Source of the DNA: CAZXSK01 sp964642855
Lineage (GTDB): Bacteria > Planctomycetota > Phycisphaerae > SM23-33
Direction: 5' to 3'
DNA: 63,884 nt
Assembly (NCBI GenBank): GCA_964642855.1
Contig: CAZXSK010000016.1
Location: 1 to 63,884, forward strand
The notes under the pieces are model-generated. The model did no database searches. It had not been told where the DNA came from and saw only the letters and a list, made by a program, of their open reading frames with translations. This document shows positions 7,905 through 15,875 of the stretch, one piece after another. The position numbers and the translations under genes were made by a program. Numbering within the stretch: the first letter of the stretch is position 1; every line of letters starts with the position of its first letter.

Positions 7905-9353
7905 ATGATCCACGTATACTGGAAAAACGCAACCGCCAAGACCGTCGGCGATGAGCACGGCGTAACACCCACCGAGCTGGCCAACATCGAAGGCAACATC
8001 CAGGCCGCCCACAAGACCGTCCAGACCCAAATCGCCCGGGGCGAGCTGGGCTACGCAGCCCTGCCCACCCACAGCCAGTACCGTAACGACGTTATGGGCC
8101 TGGTCGAGAAACACCGACCCGACATCACCGACCTGGTCGTGCTGGGCATTGGCGGAAGCGCCTTGGGCAACATCGCCCTGCAAAGCGCCCTCAACCCGCC
8201 CACCTACAACCTTCTGAGCGACAAGAAACGCAACGGCCCGAGGCTGTTCGTGCTGGACAATGTCGACCCCGCCCTGGTCGACGACACCATGAAGCTGCTC
8301 GGCCGGCGGCTGAAATCCACCGTCTTCAACGTGATCTCCAAGTCCGGCGAGACGGCTGAAACCGCCAGCCAGTTCATGATCTTCCGTGAACTGCTCCGCA
8401 AGCGCGTGGGCGAGGATTTCGGCCGGCATATCGTAGCCACCACCGACACCGAGAAGGGTACCCTGCACAACATCGCCAGGCAGGACGGGTACGACATGCT
8501 CGCGGTGCCCGGCGACGTCGGCGGGCGATTCAGCGTGCTGTCCCCGGTCGGGTTGTTCTCCGCTGCGATGTGCGGTATCGACATTGACGCCCTTCTGGAA
8601 GGTGCCGACCTCATGAAGCAGCGCGTCGCCAACGAGGATTGGAAGTCCAACCCGGGGTGCATCCTGGCGGCCATCAAGTACCTCGCCTTCGCCCGGAAGG
8701 GCAAGCCCATGCACGTGATGATGCCCTACTCCAACCGCCTGTACCTGCTGGCCGACTGGTACCGCCAGCTGTGGGCGGAGTCTCTCGGCAAGCAGTACGA
8801 CCGCGACGGCAACGAGGTGTTCACCGGCCCCACGCCGATCAAGGCGCTGGGCACAACCGACCAGCATTCGCAGGTGCAACTGTACCGCGAAGGCCCCAAC
8901 GACAAGCTCACCGTGTTCCTGGAGGTCGCCAAGCACCCCTCCGACGTCCGCATTCCGGATGTCTTCAGCGACGTGCCCGGCCTGACGTATCTACGCAAAG
9001 CCAAGCTTTCCAAACTGCTCAACGCCGAGAAGTACGCCACCGAGTATGCGATGGCCTTCTCGAAGCGTCCCAGCGTGACGATCAAATTCGACCAGATCAA
9101 CGAGGGGACCGTCGGGGAATTCATCTACCTCTACGAGTACGTCACCTCACTGGTCGGGGAGCTATTGGAAATCAACGCCTACGATCAGCCCGCGGTCGAG
9201 CTCGGCAAGCAGGCTACCTTCGCACTGATGGGGCGCGACGGCGACGTATCGCCCTCGATCGCCAAGCTCCTGGGCCACGACCAGATGAGCTACGCCGACC
9301 TGGCCAGGGAGGTCAAACCCTACTCGCGAACGGACAAGAAGTACCTGGTCTGA
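7905..9353 (+). CDS. pgi: Glucose-6-phosphate isomerase
   Basis: 482-aa glycolytic and gluconeogenic isomerase of glucose 6-phosphate and fructose 6-phosphate. SIS-fold signatures: GIGGSALG at 81-88, SKSGET at 145-150 (phosphate loop), the GGRFSVLSPVG region, and DQHSQVQLYREGPND. The length is that of the shorter bacterial/archaeal-type Pgi rather than the 550-aa E. coli form. The start ATG follows AAGGAAAA. Divergent from the thiS operon and convergent with the XylR-like gene. Confidence 0.96.
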   Translation: MIHVYWKNATAKTVGDEHGVTPTELANIEGNIQAAHKTVQTQIARGELGYAALPTHSQYRNDVMGLVEKHRPDITDLVVLGIGGSALGNIALQSALNPPTYNLLSDKKRNGPRLFVLDNVDPALVDDTMKLLGRRLKSTVFNVISKSGETAETASQFMIFRELLRKRVGEDFGRHIVATTDTEKGTLHNIARQDGYDMLAVPGDVGGRFSVLSPVGLFSAAMCGIDIDALLEGADLMKQRVANEDWKSNPGCILAAIKYLAFARKGKPMHVMMPYSNRLYLLADWYRQLWAESLGKQYDRDGNEVFTGPTPIKALGTTDQHSQVQLYREGPNDKLTVFLEVAKHPSDVRIPDVFSDVPGLTYLRKAKLSKLLNAEKYATEYAMAFSKRPSVTIKFDQINEGTVGEFIYLYEYVTSLVGELLEINAYDQPAVELGKQATFALMGRDGDVSPSIAKLLGHDQMSYADLAREVKPYSRTDKKYLV

Positions 9354-9410
9354 GCCCGACAGGTCGGCTCGAGCAAACCGGCGGAGCCCCCGCATCCGGC
9401 CACTGCAGAA

Positions 9411-9440
9411 ACGGGGCAGCTGATTCATCGGCTGTCCCGT
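9411..9440. terminator. Hairpin between convergent pgi and XylR-like genes
   Basis: Inverted repeat ACGGG-g-CAGC / GCTG-t-CCCGT with a ten-base loop. It overlaps the stop codon of the minus-strand regulator. Runs of T are weak on both sides, so this is only a possible bidirectional terminator. Confidence 0.4.
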
Positions 9441-10609
9441 CTTCCTGCGCGGTGCTCGGGACAGGTCCTGTTGCTGCCCCCTGCCCGGGTCTGCTTTCGC
9501 CAATCGGTCGGGCTGAGCCCGGTGTGCTCGCGGAAGACCACACTCAGCCTCGCGGAACTGGAGAAGCCGCAGTTGCGAGCCACCTGCTTGACGGACAGAT
9601 CGGTTTCCCGCAACAGGGCTCTTGCCCTGTTTACGCGGGTGGCGTCGATCTCGCGGTGGATCGTGCTCCCCAGCGCCTGGCGGAACCGGATCTCCAGCGT
9701 CCTGCGGGAGACCCCCACTGCCTCGACGACGTCCGAGACCTTCAGGCCCGCTGGACGGTCACGGATGTGCTCCAGCGCAAGGGTAACTTCCTCGTCCTCG
9801 ACGGCCAGGACGTCCGTCGAGGCGCGCGTGACGACCTCCAGCGGCTCGAGCAGGATCGGGGCCTTCGGTACGCCGCGTCCATGGAGCATCGCATCGAGAA
9901 GCTGGGCCGCTCGTCGTCCGACCTCCGCCCCGGGCTGCGTGACGCTCGACAGCGGAGGATAGCTCAGCTCACAAGTCACGTCGTCATTATCCACGCCGAC
10001 GACCGCAACCTGGCGTGGAACATCGATGTCGGCGAACCACGCTGCCTCCACCACGGCCAGCGCTTCGCTATCCGAGCAGCCTAAGACGCCGACCGGTTTG
10101 GGCAGCGCATGGAGCCACTCGCCGGTCAGTTGGCGGAAATCGATCGCCTCCGGCGCACCGGCCAGTCCCGCCTGCGCGATCGCTGCCGCGAACCCCTCCT
10201 GCCGAAGCCGCGAAAAATGGTGCAGGCCGTTGCCCACGAACGCGAAGTGACGCAACCCCCGGGACAGCAGATGCTCCCCGGCCATTCGTCCCACGGCGAC
10301 ATTGTCCATCGTCACGCGCGGGAAAGGGCTGGTCTCCGATCCCCCGGAGATGTTCACAATCGGCAAGGCCTGCCCGGCCAGACCCGGCGGCAGGATCCGA
10401 GCCGACCAGAGTTGCACGACGGCTCCGTCGAACCCGCCCCGGGCAAGTGCAGCGAGACCCTCGGCCGATGGGTCGAGCATCTCGAAGCGCCAGGGACGCA
10501 GCGGACGGGCGTATCGATAGATTCCCTGAATCACGGCCCGGCCGAAGACTTCACGCCGACCGATGACCAGGGCTATCTCCAGCGGTTTACAGCGGGGCAT
10601 ACGTGCCAT
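9425..10609 (-). CDS. XylR-like transcriptional regulator (LacI-type sensor plus AraC HTH)
   Basis: 394 aa. Residues about 10-270 resemble the periplasmic-binding-like ligand domain of LacI/XylR proteins (VTMDNVAVGRMAGEHLLSRG, VAVVGVDNDDVTCE). The last 100 or so form an AraC-type double helix-turn-helix (VSDVVEAVGVSRRTLEIRFR, VKQVARNCGFSSSARLSVVFREHTGLSP). Such proteins respond to sugars. The ATG at 10609 is chosen because a TACAAT -10 box ends seven bases before it. It is divergent from a pseudopilin gene and has an inverted repeat in its promoter that suits autoregulation. Confidence 0.9.
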   Translation of the reverse strand: MARMPRCKPLEIALVIGRREVFGRAVIQGIYRYARPLRPWRFEMLDPSAEGLAALARGGFDGAVVQLWSARILPPGLAGQALPIVNISGGSETSPFPRVTMDNVAVGRMAGEHLLSRGLRHFAFVGNGLHHFSRLRQEGFAAAIAQAGLAGAPEAIDFRQLTGEWLHALPKPVGVLGCSDSEALAVVEAAWFADIDVPRQVAVVGVDNDDVTCELSYPPLSSVTQPGAEVGRRAAQLLDAMLHGRGVPKAPILLEPLEVVTRASTDVLAVEDEEVTLALEHIRDRPAGLKVSDVVEAVGVSRRTLEIRFRQALGSTIHREIDATRVNRARALLRETDLSVKQVARNCGFSSSARLSVVFREHTGLSPTDWRKQTRAGGSNRTCPEHRAGRRDSR

Positions 10610-10616
10610 TGCGCGA

Positions 10617-10645
10617 ATTGTACCCGTTTTTGCGCAGCAACGCAA
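10617..10645 (-). promoter_or_regulatory. Predicted leaderless promoter of the XylR-like gene
   Basis: Minus strand TTGCGT (10645-10640), 17-base spacer, TACAAT (10622-10617), seven bases before the ATG. Confidence 0.6.
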
Positions 10646-10649
10646 ACGG
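10624..10649. promoter_or_regulatory. Imperfect inverted repeat, candidate operator of the XylR-like regulator
   Basis: CCGTTTTTGCG (10624-10634) and CGCAAACGG (10641-10649) pair except for two extra bases in one arm. The element covers the -35 and spacer of the regulator promoter and lies upstream of the divergent pseudopilin gene, so one protein bound here could control both. Confidence 0.45.
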
Positions 10650-10741
10650 CTGCGTCATAATCAAAGGTGCAGGCAAGGGGCGGGCGCTGCGTCGGGCAGC
10701 CCTGCCAATGTCCTTCGCTTCTCTTTCAGTGAGCTGCCGAC

Positions 10742-11554
10742 ATGAAATGCAAAGGGTTTACGCTCATCGAGCTACTCGTGGTCATCGCGATCATTGCGAT
10801 GCTGGTCAGCATCCTCCTGCCTTCCCTCGCCAGTGCCAAAGAGCAGGCCAAGACCGTCGTCTGCCTGACCAATCTGCGTGGCGTGGGATCGGCCACGGCG
10901 ATGTACCTCTCCCAGCATCGCGACACGATCACGCCCAGCTACTCGTACTTCAATGACGGAACGGAAACCAGCTGGCTGCACATGATGTCTCACGCCGACA
11001 CTCTCAGCGTACCCGTTCAGGAAGAGTTGGAAGTCACTGCCGAGGATAATCTCGTCCGGTGCCCGTCGGAAATTACCCAGCTTGGCGAGTGGACTCCCCT
11101 GGCCGGAACGAGTTGGAATTCGGTCGATCGCGGCAGGACTTTCCGCGACAACAAGGAACGCATGAAGGTCTGGGAGGCGGTCGAGAAGGACAGCGACGGG
11201 GACGAGACGTACATCATGAGTTCCTACTGCATCAACGGCGGAAACGTCGAGAGCAACATGTTCCGAGGCCATCGCGATTTGCCCCACAAGCACATCAACC
11301 GGTGGAACAGCAAGTCGGTCAAGATCTCCGATTTCTCTGTCGGCCCGTCGCTGGTGATCGATCTGCACGACGGCGCCCGGGATCACCTGAGCTCAGCTGA
11401 CTGGGTAAGCGCCAGGCACAATCGGGGCAAGAGCACCAACGTCATGTTCTTCGACGCCCACGCCGAAACCCTGCAGACCGACGACATCGCAAGCACCCAC
11501 AGGAGCGATGGCGAGGACTGGTGGAAAGCCCGCCCGTCGTTCAGCTACAAGTAG
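10742..11554 (+). CDS. Type II secretion pseudopilin-like protein
   Basis: 270 aa with the N-terminal prepilin methylation signal MKCKGFTLIELLVVIAII (cleavage after Gly5, methylated Phe6, Glu10 present), then one hydrophobic helix and a globular part. The C-terminal region includes NVMFFDAHAETL, the form of the FxDGH-like motif common in the very large planctomycete/lentisphaeral pseudopilin families. These are often encoded beside sugar-responsive regulators and are thought to act at the cell surface, though their function is not established. Divergent from the XylR-like gene. Confidence 0.9.
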   Translation: MKCKGFTLIELLVVIAIIAMLVSILLPSLASAKEQAKTVVCLTNLRGVGSATAMYLSQHRDTITPSYSYFNDGTETSWLHMMSHADTLSVPVQEELEVTAEDNLVRCPSEITQLGEWTPLAGTSWNSVDRGRTFRDNKERMKVWEAVEKDSDGDETYIMSSYCINGGNVESNMFRGHRDLPHKHINRWNSKSVKISDFSVGPSLVIDLHDGARDHLSSADWVSARHNRGKSTNVMFFDAHAETLQTDDIASTHRSDGEDWWKARPSFSYK

Positions 11555-11601
11555 GCGGCCTCGCCGGCAGTCGAGCTTGCCTTCGTTGGAGCGCGGCGCG
11601 T

Positions 11602-13341
11602 TCACTCTCCCCCGCCGATTGCGTCCAGCGCGAATACGCGGACGCGCTGCTCGCCCCAGGTACTGCTGCACGTCAGGCGGACCGCACGGGTCGTGACATC
11701 GACATCGAATCGTCGCAGCCGCTGGTGGTTGTCCTCGTCGCCGGCGAGCGGCTGCCATGTCTCCTGCTCGTCAAGCCATTCCAGCGCAAAAGAGCGCACG
11801 AGCGTCTGGGGAACGCGGAACCGTCTCGGGTCACGCGGGTAGGCACAGGGCAGGTTGCTCCGCGTGTCGCCCCGGGAAAGATTGCTGTCCAGCACCACTC
11901 GCAGGCCGGTGAGATGAACCGGTTCGTCCCATCGCATCTCGACCGATGAGCCCGGCGATGCCTCCCATGCGTTCAGGTCGTCCCCGCACGATCGATCCAC
12001 GCCGTTTCGCAGCGGGTCGACCTGTCCTTCGGAGCTCGTAAGCGTCGCGCGGCGGGTCAGCTCGTGCACCTCCCGCGTCTGCCACGGCAGCCACGCGTCG
12101 TCCTCCATCAGCGCGTCCTGGAGTTCTGTGAGTTTGCACCTGTACACGCCGCGAGGGCCCAGTCCCTCGGCCGCCGCAATCGCAGCCGCGGTCCCGATCG
12201 CCTGCCCGATGACCCCGCAGGTAGCCATGACGCGCGTTGAACTCAGCGCAGCATGCGTGACGCTGATCGCCCGCCCGCCGCAGAACAGGTTCTCCACGTT
12301 CCGCGAGTAGAGGCAGCGATACGGAATGCCGTACGGACTTGGAGCCGGGTGGAAAATCGTCGGCTCTCCCTTGTACGCCAGCCCGGCCGGGTGATGGTCG
12401 TCCATCGACCAGCCGCCGTAGGCGACGATGTCGTCGAACTTCCCTTCGGCGCGAACGTCATTCTGGGTCAGGATGTGGTCGCCAACGTACCGCCGGGATT
12501 CCCGCTTGCCGGGCAGCATGCCGAACCACTCCAGCGCCCAGTTGCCCAGGTCCTCGCCCGAGCGGTGCTTGGCGTAGTCCCACACGCCCATCACGCAGCG
12601 GAGCAACTCGTCGCGGATCTCCTCGGCATCGTGGATGCTGTCCTGTTCGCCGCCGAGTTCGATCCACCAGAAATTCTGCCGTCCCGGTGCCGTGCCTCGG
12701 TGCGGCAGATCGCCCGGCTGGTAGCGGTTCGCCCAGTGCGGCGCTTCGAACGGAACCGGGAAGTCGTACTCACGAGGCTGGGCCAGCAGGGAAAGCCCCA
12801 TGGTCTTGCTGTCGGCCTCCTCGGGCAGGATGTCCTCGTCGAACTCGTGGCAGGACTCGCGCCCCACCCGAAACTCCGCCCCGCTGAGGGGGGCAAGCAG
12901 CGCATCGCCGGTGCAGTCGGCGTAGAGCTTCGCCCGGACCGTGTGGAACGTCTCGTTGGTCATCTGCCACGCGCGAACGCTCACGATCCGCTGACCGTCC
13001 ATGGACAACTCGTTGCACGTGCAGTTCAGCAGCGTGGTCAGGTTTTCCTGCATCCACGCCTTCTCATAGAGGATCAGATCCCACAGCCGCCAGTTGCCCA
13101 GCTCGTTGCGGCGGAAGTTCTCCAGCAGGATCTCCTCGAGGATGCCGGTCTCGCGGTTGTTGGGGCCCTTGGCTCCGCCGATCCACATGCGGATCTCGCT
13201 GCTGGCGTTGCCCCCCAGCACCGGGCGGTCCTGAACGAGTATGGTCTTCGCTCCGCGACGGGCCGCTGCGATGGCTGCAATGAGCCCGCTCATGCCCCCG
13301 CCGATCACGCAGAAGTCGACGTCATGCTCCAACTGGCGCAT
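11602..13341 (-). CDS. FAD-dependent oxidoreductase (FAD_oxidored family) with C-terminal beta-sandwich
   Basis: 579 aa. The dinucleotide-binding loop is GGGMSG at 14-19, followed by RPVLGGNASSEIRMWIGGA, typical of the FAD_oxidored family (PF12831). A second FAD contact is NLFCGGRAISVTHAALSSTRVMATCG, near residues 365-390. The last 130 residues look like an F5/8 type C (discoidin-like) sandwich. No signal peptide is seen. The ATG follows GGGAGA. Such enzymes are abundant in carbohydrate loci of Planctomycetes and Lentisphaerae; the substrate is unknown. The neighbouring pseudopilin and XylR-like regulator suggest a sugar-related role. Confidence 0.88.
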   Translation of the reverse strand: MRQLEHDVDFCVIGGGMSGLIAAIAAARRGAKTILVQDRPVLGGNASSEIRMWIGGAKGPNNRETGILEEILLENFRRNELGNWRLWDLILYEKAWMQENLTTLLNCTCNELSMDGQRIVSVRAWQMTNETFHTVRAKLYADCTGDALLAPLSGAEFRVGRESCHEFDEDILPEEADSKTMGLSLLAQPREYDFPVPFEAPHWANRYQPGDLPHRGTAPGRQNFWWIELGGEQDSIHDAEEIRDELLRCVMGVWDYAKHRSGEDLGNWALEWFGMLPGKRESRRYVGDHILTQNDVRAEGKFDDIVAYGGWSMDDHHPAGLAYKGEPTIFHPAPSPYGIPYRCLYSRNVENLFCGGRAISVTHAALSSTRVMATCGVIGQAIGTAAAIAAAEGLGPRGVYRCKLTELQDALMEDDAWLPWQTREVHELTRRATLTSSEGQVDPLRNGVDRSCGDDLNAWEASPGSSVEMRWDEPVHLTGLRVVLDSNLSRGDTRSNLPCAYPRDPRRFRVPQTLVRSFALEWLDEQETWQPLAGDEDNHQRLRRFDVDVTTRAVRLTCSSTWGEQRVRVFALDAIGGGE

Positions 13342-13376
13342 CGTGTATCTCCCGAAAAACCTTCAACCGATACGCC

Positions 13377-13406
13377 GTTGTACCGTCCCGACACCCCGAT
13401 GGCCAA
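13377..13406 (-). promoter_or_regulatory. Predicted promoter of the FAD oxidoreductase gene
   Basis: Minus strand TTGGCC (13406-13401), 18-base spacer, TACAAC (13382-13377), about 35 bases before the start codon. Confidence 0.45.
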
Positions 13407-13443
13407 ACGCTTTCCTCGCTGGCCGCCGGGCCCCTCCAAGACC

Positions 13444-14451
13444 CTACAGATTCGCGATGACAATCAGCGCCACCAGCACAGCCAGCAGCCCTGCCCAGAT
13501 CGCCCCGGCCACTCGGACCATCCGCCGGGCGCGGCGGGCGTCCCACCACAACCGGGGGCGAACTCCCTGCCAGAGAAACGTGCCCACTCCCGCCAGATTC
13601 ACGCAGATGACGTTGGTCGCAAGAAGCAGCGCGGCCATGCCCGCCTCTGACCATTCGCCCGCGCCGGTCAACAGCCCGGCCGATACCAACGGCGGCAGCA
13701 GCGCCACCGCGACCATCACTCCCACCAGCGCAGCCGAAAGCCCCGTCGTGAACGCCAGCGCCCCTGCGCAGCCGGCTGCGAGGGCGAGCACCACGTCGCT
13801 GAGGGCGACATCGGTCCGCGAGACAATCTGCCCCGCTTCGGGATCGAACGGCAGCAGCGCGCCCATCCCCACCGCCAACGCCGCGGCGATCAGCAGACTC
13901 ACTGCCGTTACGCGCAACGCCCGCCTGGCAAGGTCCCCGTCGCCCAGCGTGGTCGCCAGCGAAAGCGTCATGTTCGGGCCCAGAAGCGGCGCGATGACCA
14001 TCGCCCCGATGATCACAGCCACGTTATCACGCATCAGCCCGATCGCGGCGACGATCGCCGAGAGTACCACGGTCAGCAGAAACTGCCGGTTGATCGACGC
14101 GCTGTCCGAGAGCTTCTGCACCAGCTCCGCGCACGCGATGCGATGAGGATCTTCCGGGGCGTCACCGGCCTGGGTTCCGTCCTCGGCCGGGACCTGTTGG
14201 GGCTCGGGGTGCGGAAGCGTGGCCTCTACCGAAAAAATGCACAGGCGAAACCCCTCTCCCCCGCCGAAGCGCTTCTCCAGCTCGTAGATGACCGGCTCGG
14301 CCTTGTCCGACTCCACCAGCACCCGAAGCAGCCGGGGGCCCCCGTCAAGCGGCTCGGTCCAACTGCCCAGTACGGTCAGCGACTCCCCCAGCTGGTCGGT
14401 ATCGATCTGTGCCCCGGCCGGCAGGACCATCTCTACCATCCGAAGTGCCAT
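13444..14451 (-). CDS. DUF389 / TIGR00341-family membrane protein
   Basis: 335 aa. An N-terminal soluble domain of about 80 residues (IDTDQLGESLTVLGSW, RLLRVLVESDKAEPVIYELEKRFG) is followed by six or so membrane helices from about residue 120. These contain MRDNVAVIIGAMVIAPLLGPNM, the signature of the DUF389 family. Function is not established for the family. A good GGGAGAGACA ribosome site precedes ATG 14451. Confidence 0.88.
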   Translation of the reverse strand: MALRMVEMVLPAGAQIDTDQLGESLTVLGSWTEPLDGGPRLLRVLVESDKAEPVIYELEKRFGGGEGFRLCIFSVEATLPHPEPQQVPAEDGTQAGDAPEDPHRIACAELVQKLSDSASINRQFLLTVVLSAIVAAIGLMRDNVAVIIGAMVIAPLLGPNMTLSLATTLGDGDLARRALRVTAVSLLIAAALAVGMGALLPFDPEAGQIVSRTDVALSDVVLALAAGCAGALAFTTGLSAALVGVMVAVALLPPLVSAGLLTGAGEWSEAGMAALLLATNVICVNLAGVGTFLWQGVRPRLWWDARRARRMVRVAGAIWAGLLAVLVALIVIANL

Positions 14452-14593
14452 TGTCTCTCCCTTCCCGCACGTGCAGGCGTCGAAGGGGCATTCTGCACTG
14501 ACCGAGGCGAAACGTCCAGCCTCCTCGCTCCGGCCTGCAGAACCGCTATGAAACTGCAGCGTTTTGTCCAGATACTCTCAGGCAGCCGAGGAC

Positions 14594-14633
14594 CAAAAGA
14601 GGACGGGCCGAAGCGTTGTCGCTCCGACCCGTC
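14594..14633 (-). terminator. Rho-independent terminator of the lysine-rich secreted protein gene
   Basis: Hairpin 14602-14633: GACGGG, CG and AGCG on one arm, CGCT, CG and CCCGTC on the other, around a TTGT loop. On the minus strand it is followed by CTCTTTT. It lies just beyond the stop at 14655. Confidence 0.75.
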
Positions 14634-14654
14634 TGCCGTCAGTGCTTCGGATGG

Positions 14655-15542
14655 TTACAGGTCCGAATCTTCCGCGTCCTCTCCGGCGCCGTAGTCCTCG
14701 TCCGTTGATTCGTCGGAGTCGTTCCGATCTTCAGTGTCGACCTTCTTTTCACGCTTGGCGCTCTTCTCGCGCTTCTCCTTCTTCTCCCGCCTGGGGCGTT
14801 CAACGTTGTCCCGTGCCTTCTTCTCGGGCTTCTTGCTCATCGCTTCGCGCTGCTCGTCGGTGAGCACCGCGAGGATGTCCTGGCCCATCTTCTTGCGAAT
14901 CGCGCCAGCCTGCTTGCGATCCTTGGCCTGGGCCTGCTCCTTGGCAGCCGCCTGGCAGACCTGCCGGATCCGGGCCTTCTGGTCGTCGTCGAGATTCAGC
15001 TTGCTGAATCGCTTGAGGGCCTTGTCGCTTTCCTGGATTCCCGCCCAGGTGACCTTCTGGTCGTCAGTCAGAACAGCCAGGATCTCGCCGGTCTTCTCGG
15101 TCTGGAGCTTCTTCTGCTCGTCCTGAAGCGGCTTGATCTGCTTGCGGATCTCGGCCAGTTCTTCCTTGTCCTTGCCATCCTTGCGGGCGGCGGAGTACTG
15201 CTTCTTGAGTTCGGCGAGTTTCGCGCCGTCGCCCTTGTTCCATTCTGCCATCGTTGCGTCGCGGGCTTCGACCTTTTCCTTGAGCTGGGCAACCTGCTGC
15301 TCGTCCATCTTCAGCGCCGTAGCCATGGGCAGCCACTTCGCCTCCCATTCGGTCTTGCGGACCTTGGGCTGCTTGGTCTTCTTTTCGCGGCGCGGCTTAT
15401 CGGCGCGGGCCTTCTTCTCCTTCTTCACCTTGCGGGCTTCCGGTTGCTCGTCGCCCATGTCCTCCTGGGCGAGCAGCGTCGTGGCAGGAACAACGAGCAT
15501 GGCAACCATCAGCACGACCCACATCCATCCGAAACGTTTCAT
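14655..15542 (-). CDS. Secreted lysine-rich coiled-coil protein with duplicated Spy-like segments
   Basis: 295 aa. A signal peptide MKRFGWMWVVLMVAMLVVPATTLLAQ is followed by a highly charged Lys/Glu/Arg protein, mostly helical. Two related segments, GEILAVLTDDQKVTWA and QDILAVLTDEQREAMS, recall the LTxxQ motif of Spy/CpxP-type periplasmic chaperones. The tail is acidic. Start ATG 15542 has GGGAGAA upstream. A periplasmic stress or scaffolding role is a guess based on the LTxxQ resemblance. Confidence 0.75.
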   Translation of the reverse strand: MKRFGWMWVVLMVAMLVVPATTLLAQEDMGDEQPEARKVKKEKKARADKPRREKKTKQPKVRKTEWEAKWLPMATALKMDEQQVAQLKEKVEARDATMAEWNKGDGAKLAELKKQYSAARKDGKDKEELAEIRKQIKPLQDEQKKLQTEKTGEILAVLTDDQKVTWAGIQESDKALKRFSKLNLDDDQKARIRQVCQAAAKEQAQAKDRKQAGAIRKKMGQDILAVLTDEQREAMSKKPEKKARDNVERPRREKKEKREKSAKREKKVDTEDRNDSDESTDEDYGAGEDAEDSDL

Positions 15543-15875
15543 CGCGATTCTCCCTGGGGCTGGGTAACCCTCTCTGCCTTCATCTGCCCCGAGTCCTGAA
15601 GGCCGGTCGACGTCGGGGAAACCCATCCCCGGACGCCCCGCCGGAGCAAATCCGGCTGATGATAAAACCATCAAAGTCGCCCGGAATTTCACCAAATGCA
15701 AAATAAATGATGCCTGCCGGATGTGCTCTGTAAGACATTCTAAAATAATATCTTAGGTCGATACGGATGCATGGGCGAGTCAAGGCGGAGGCTAATAGGG
15801 CTCGCCATCCGGCCAGGTCGCCCAGTCGCGGCGGTCTCTCGCGTCGCCCCGGCCATGGCTGTAGAATGAGCAACC
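15543..15875. other. Divergent intergenic region with an AT-rich core
   Basis: About 330 bases between the lysine-rich protein gene (minus) and the M48-SDR gene (plus). The stretch around 15655-15765 is clearly more AT-rich than its surroundings, as expected for promoters in both directions. I could not pick a convincing -35/-10 pair and see no riboswitch. Confidence 0.5.

Noticed and set aside
12253..13650. 465-codon plus-strand frame opposite the FAD oxidoreductase
   Set aside because: Antisense to a gene with clear FAD motifs; runs past its promoter without any signal of its own.
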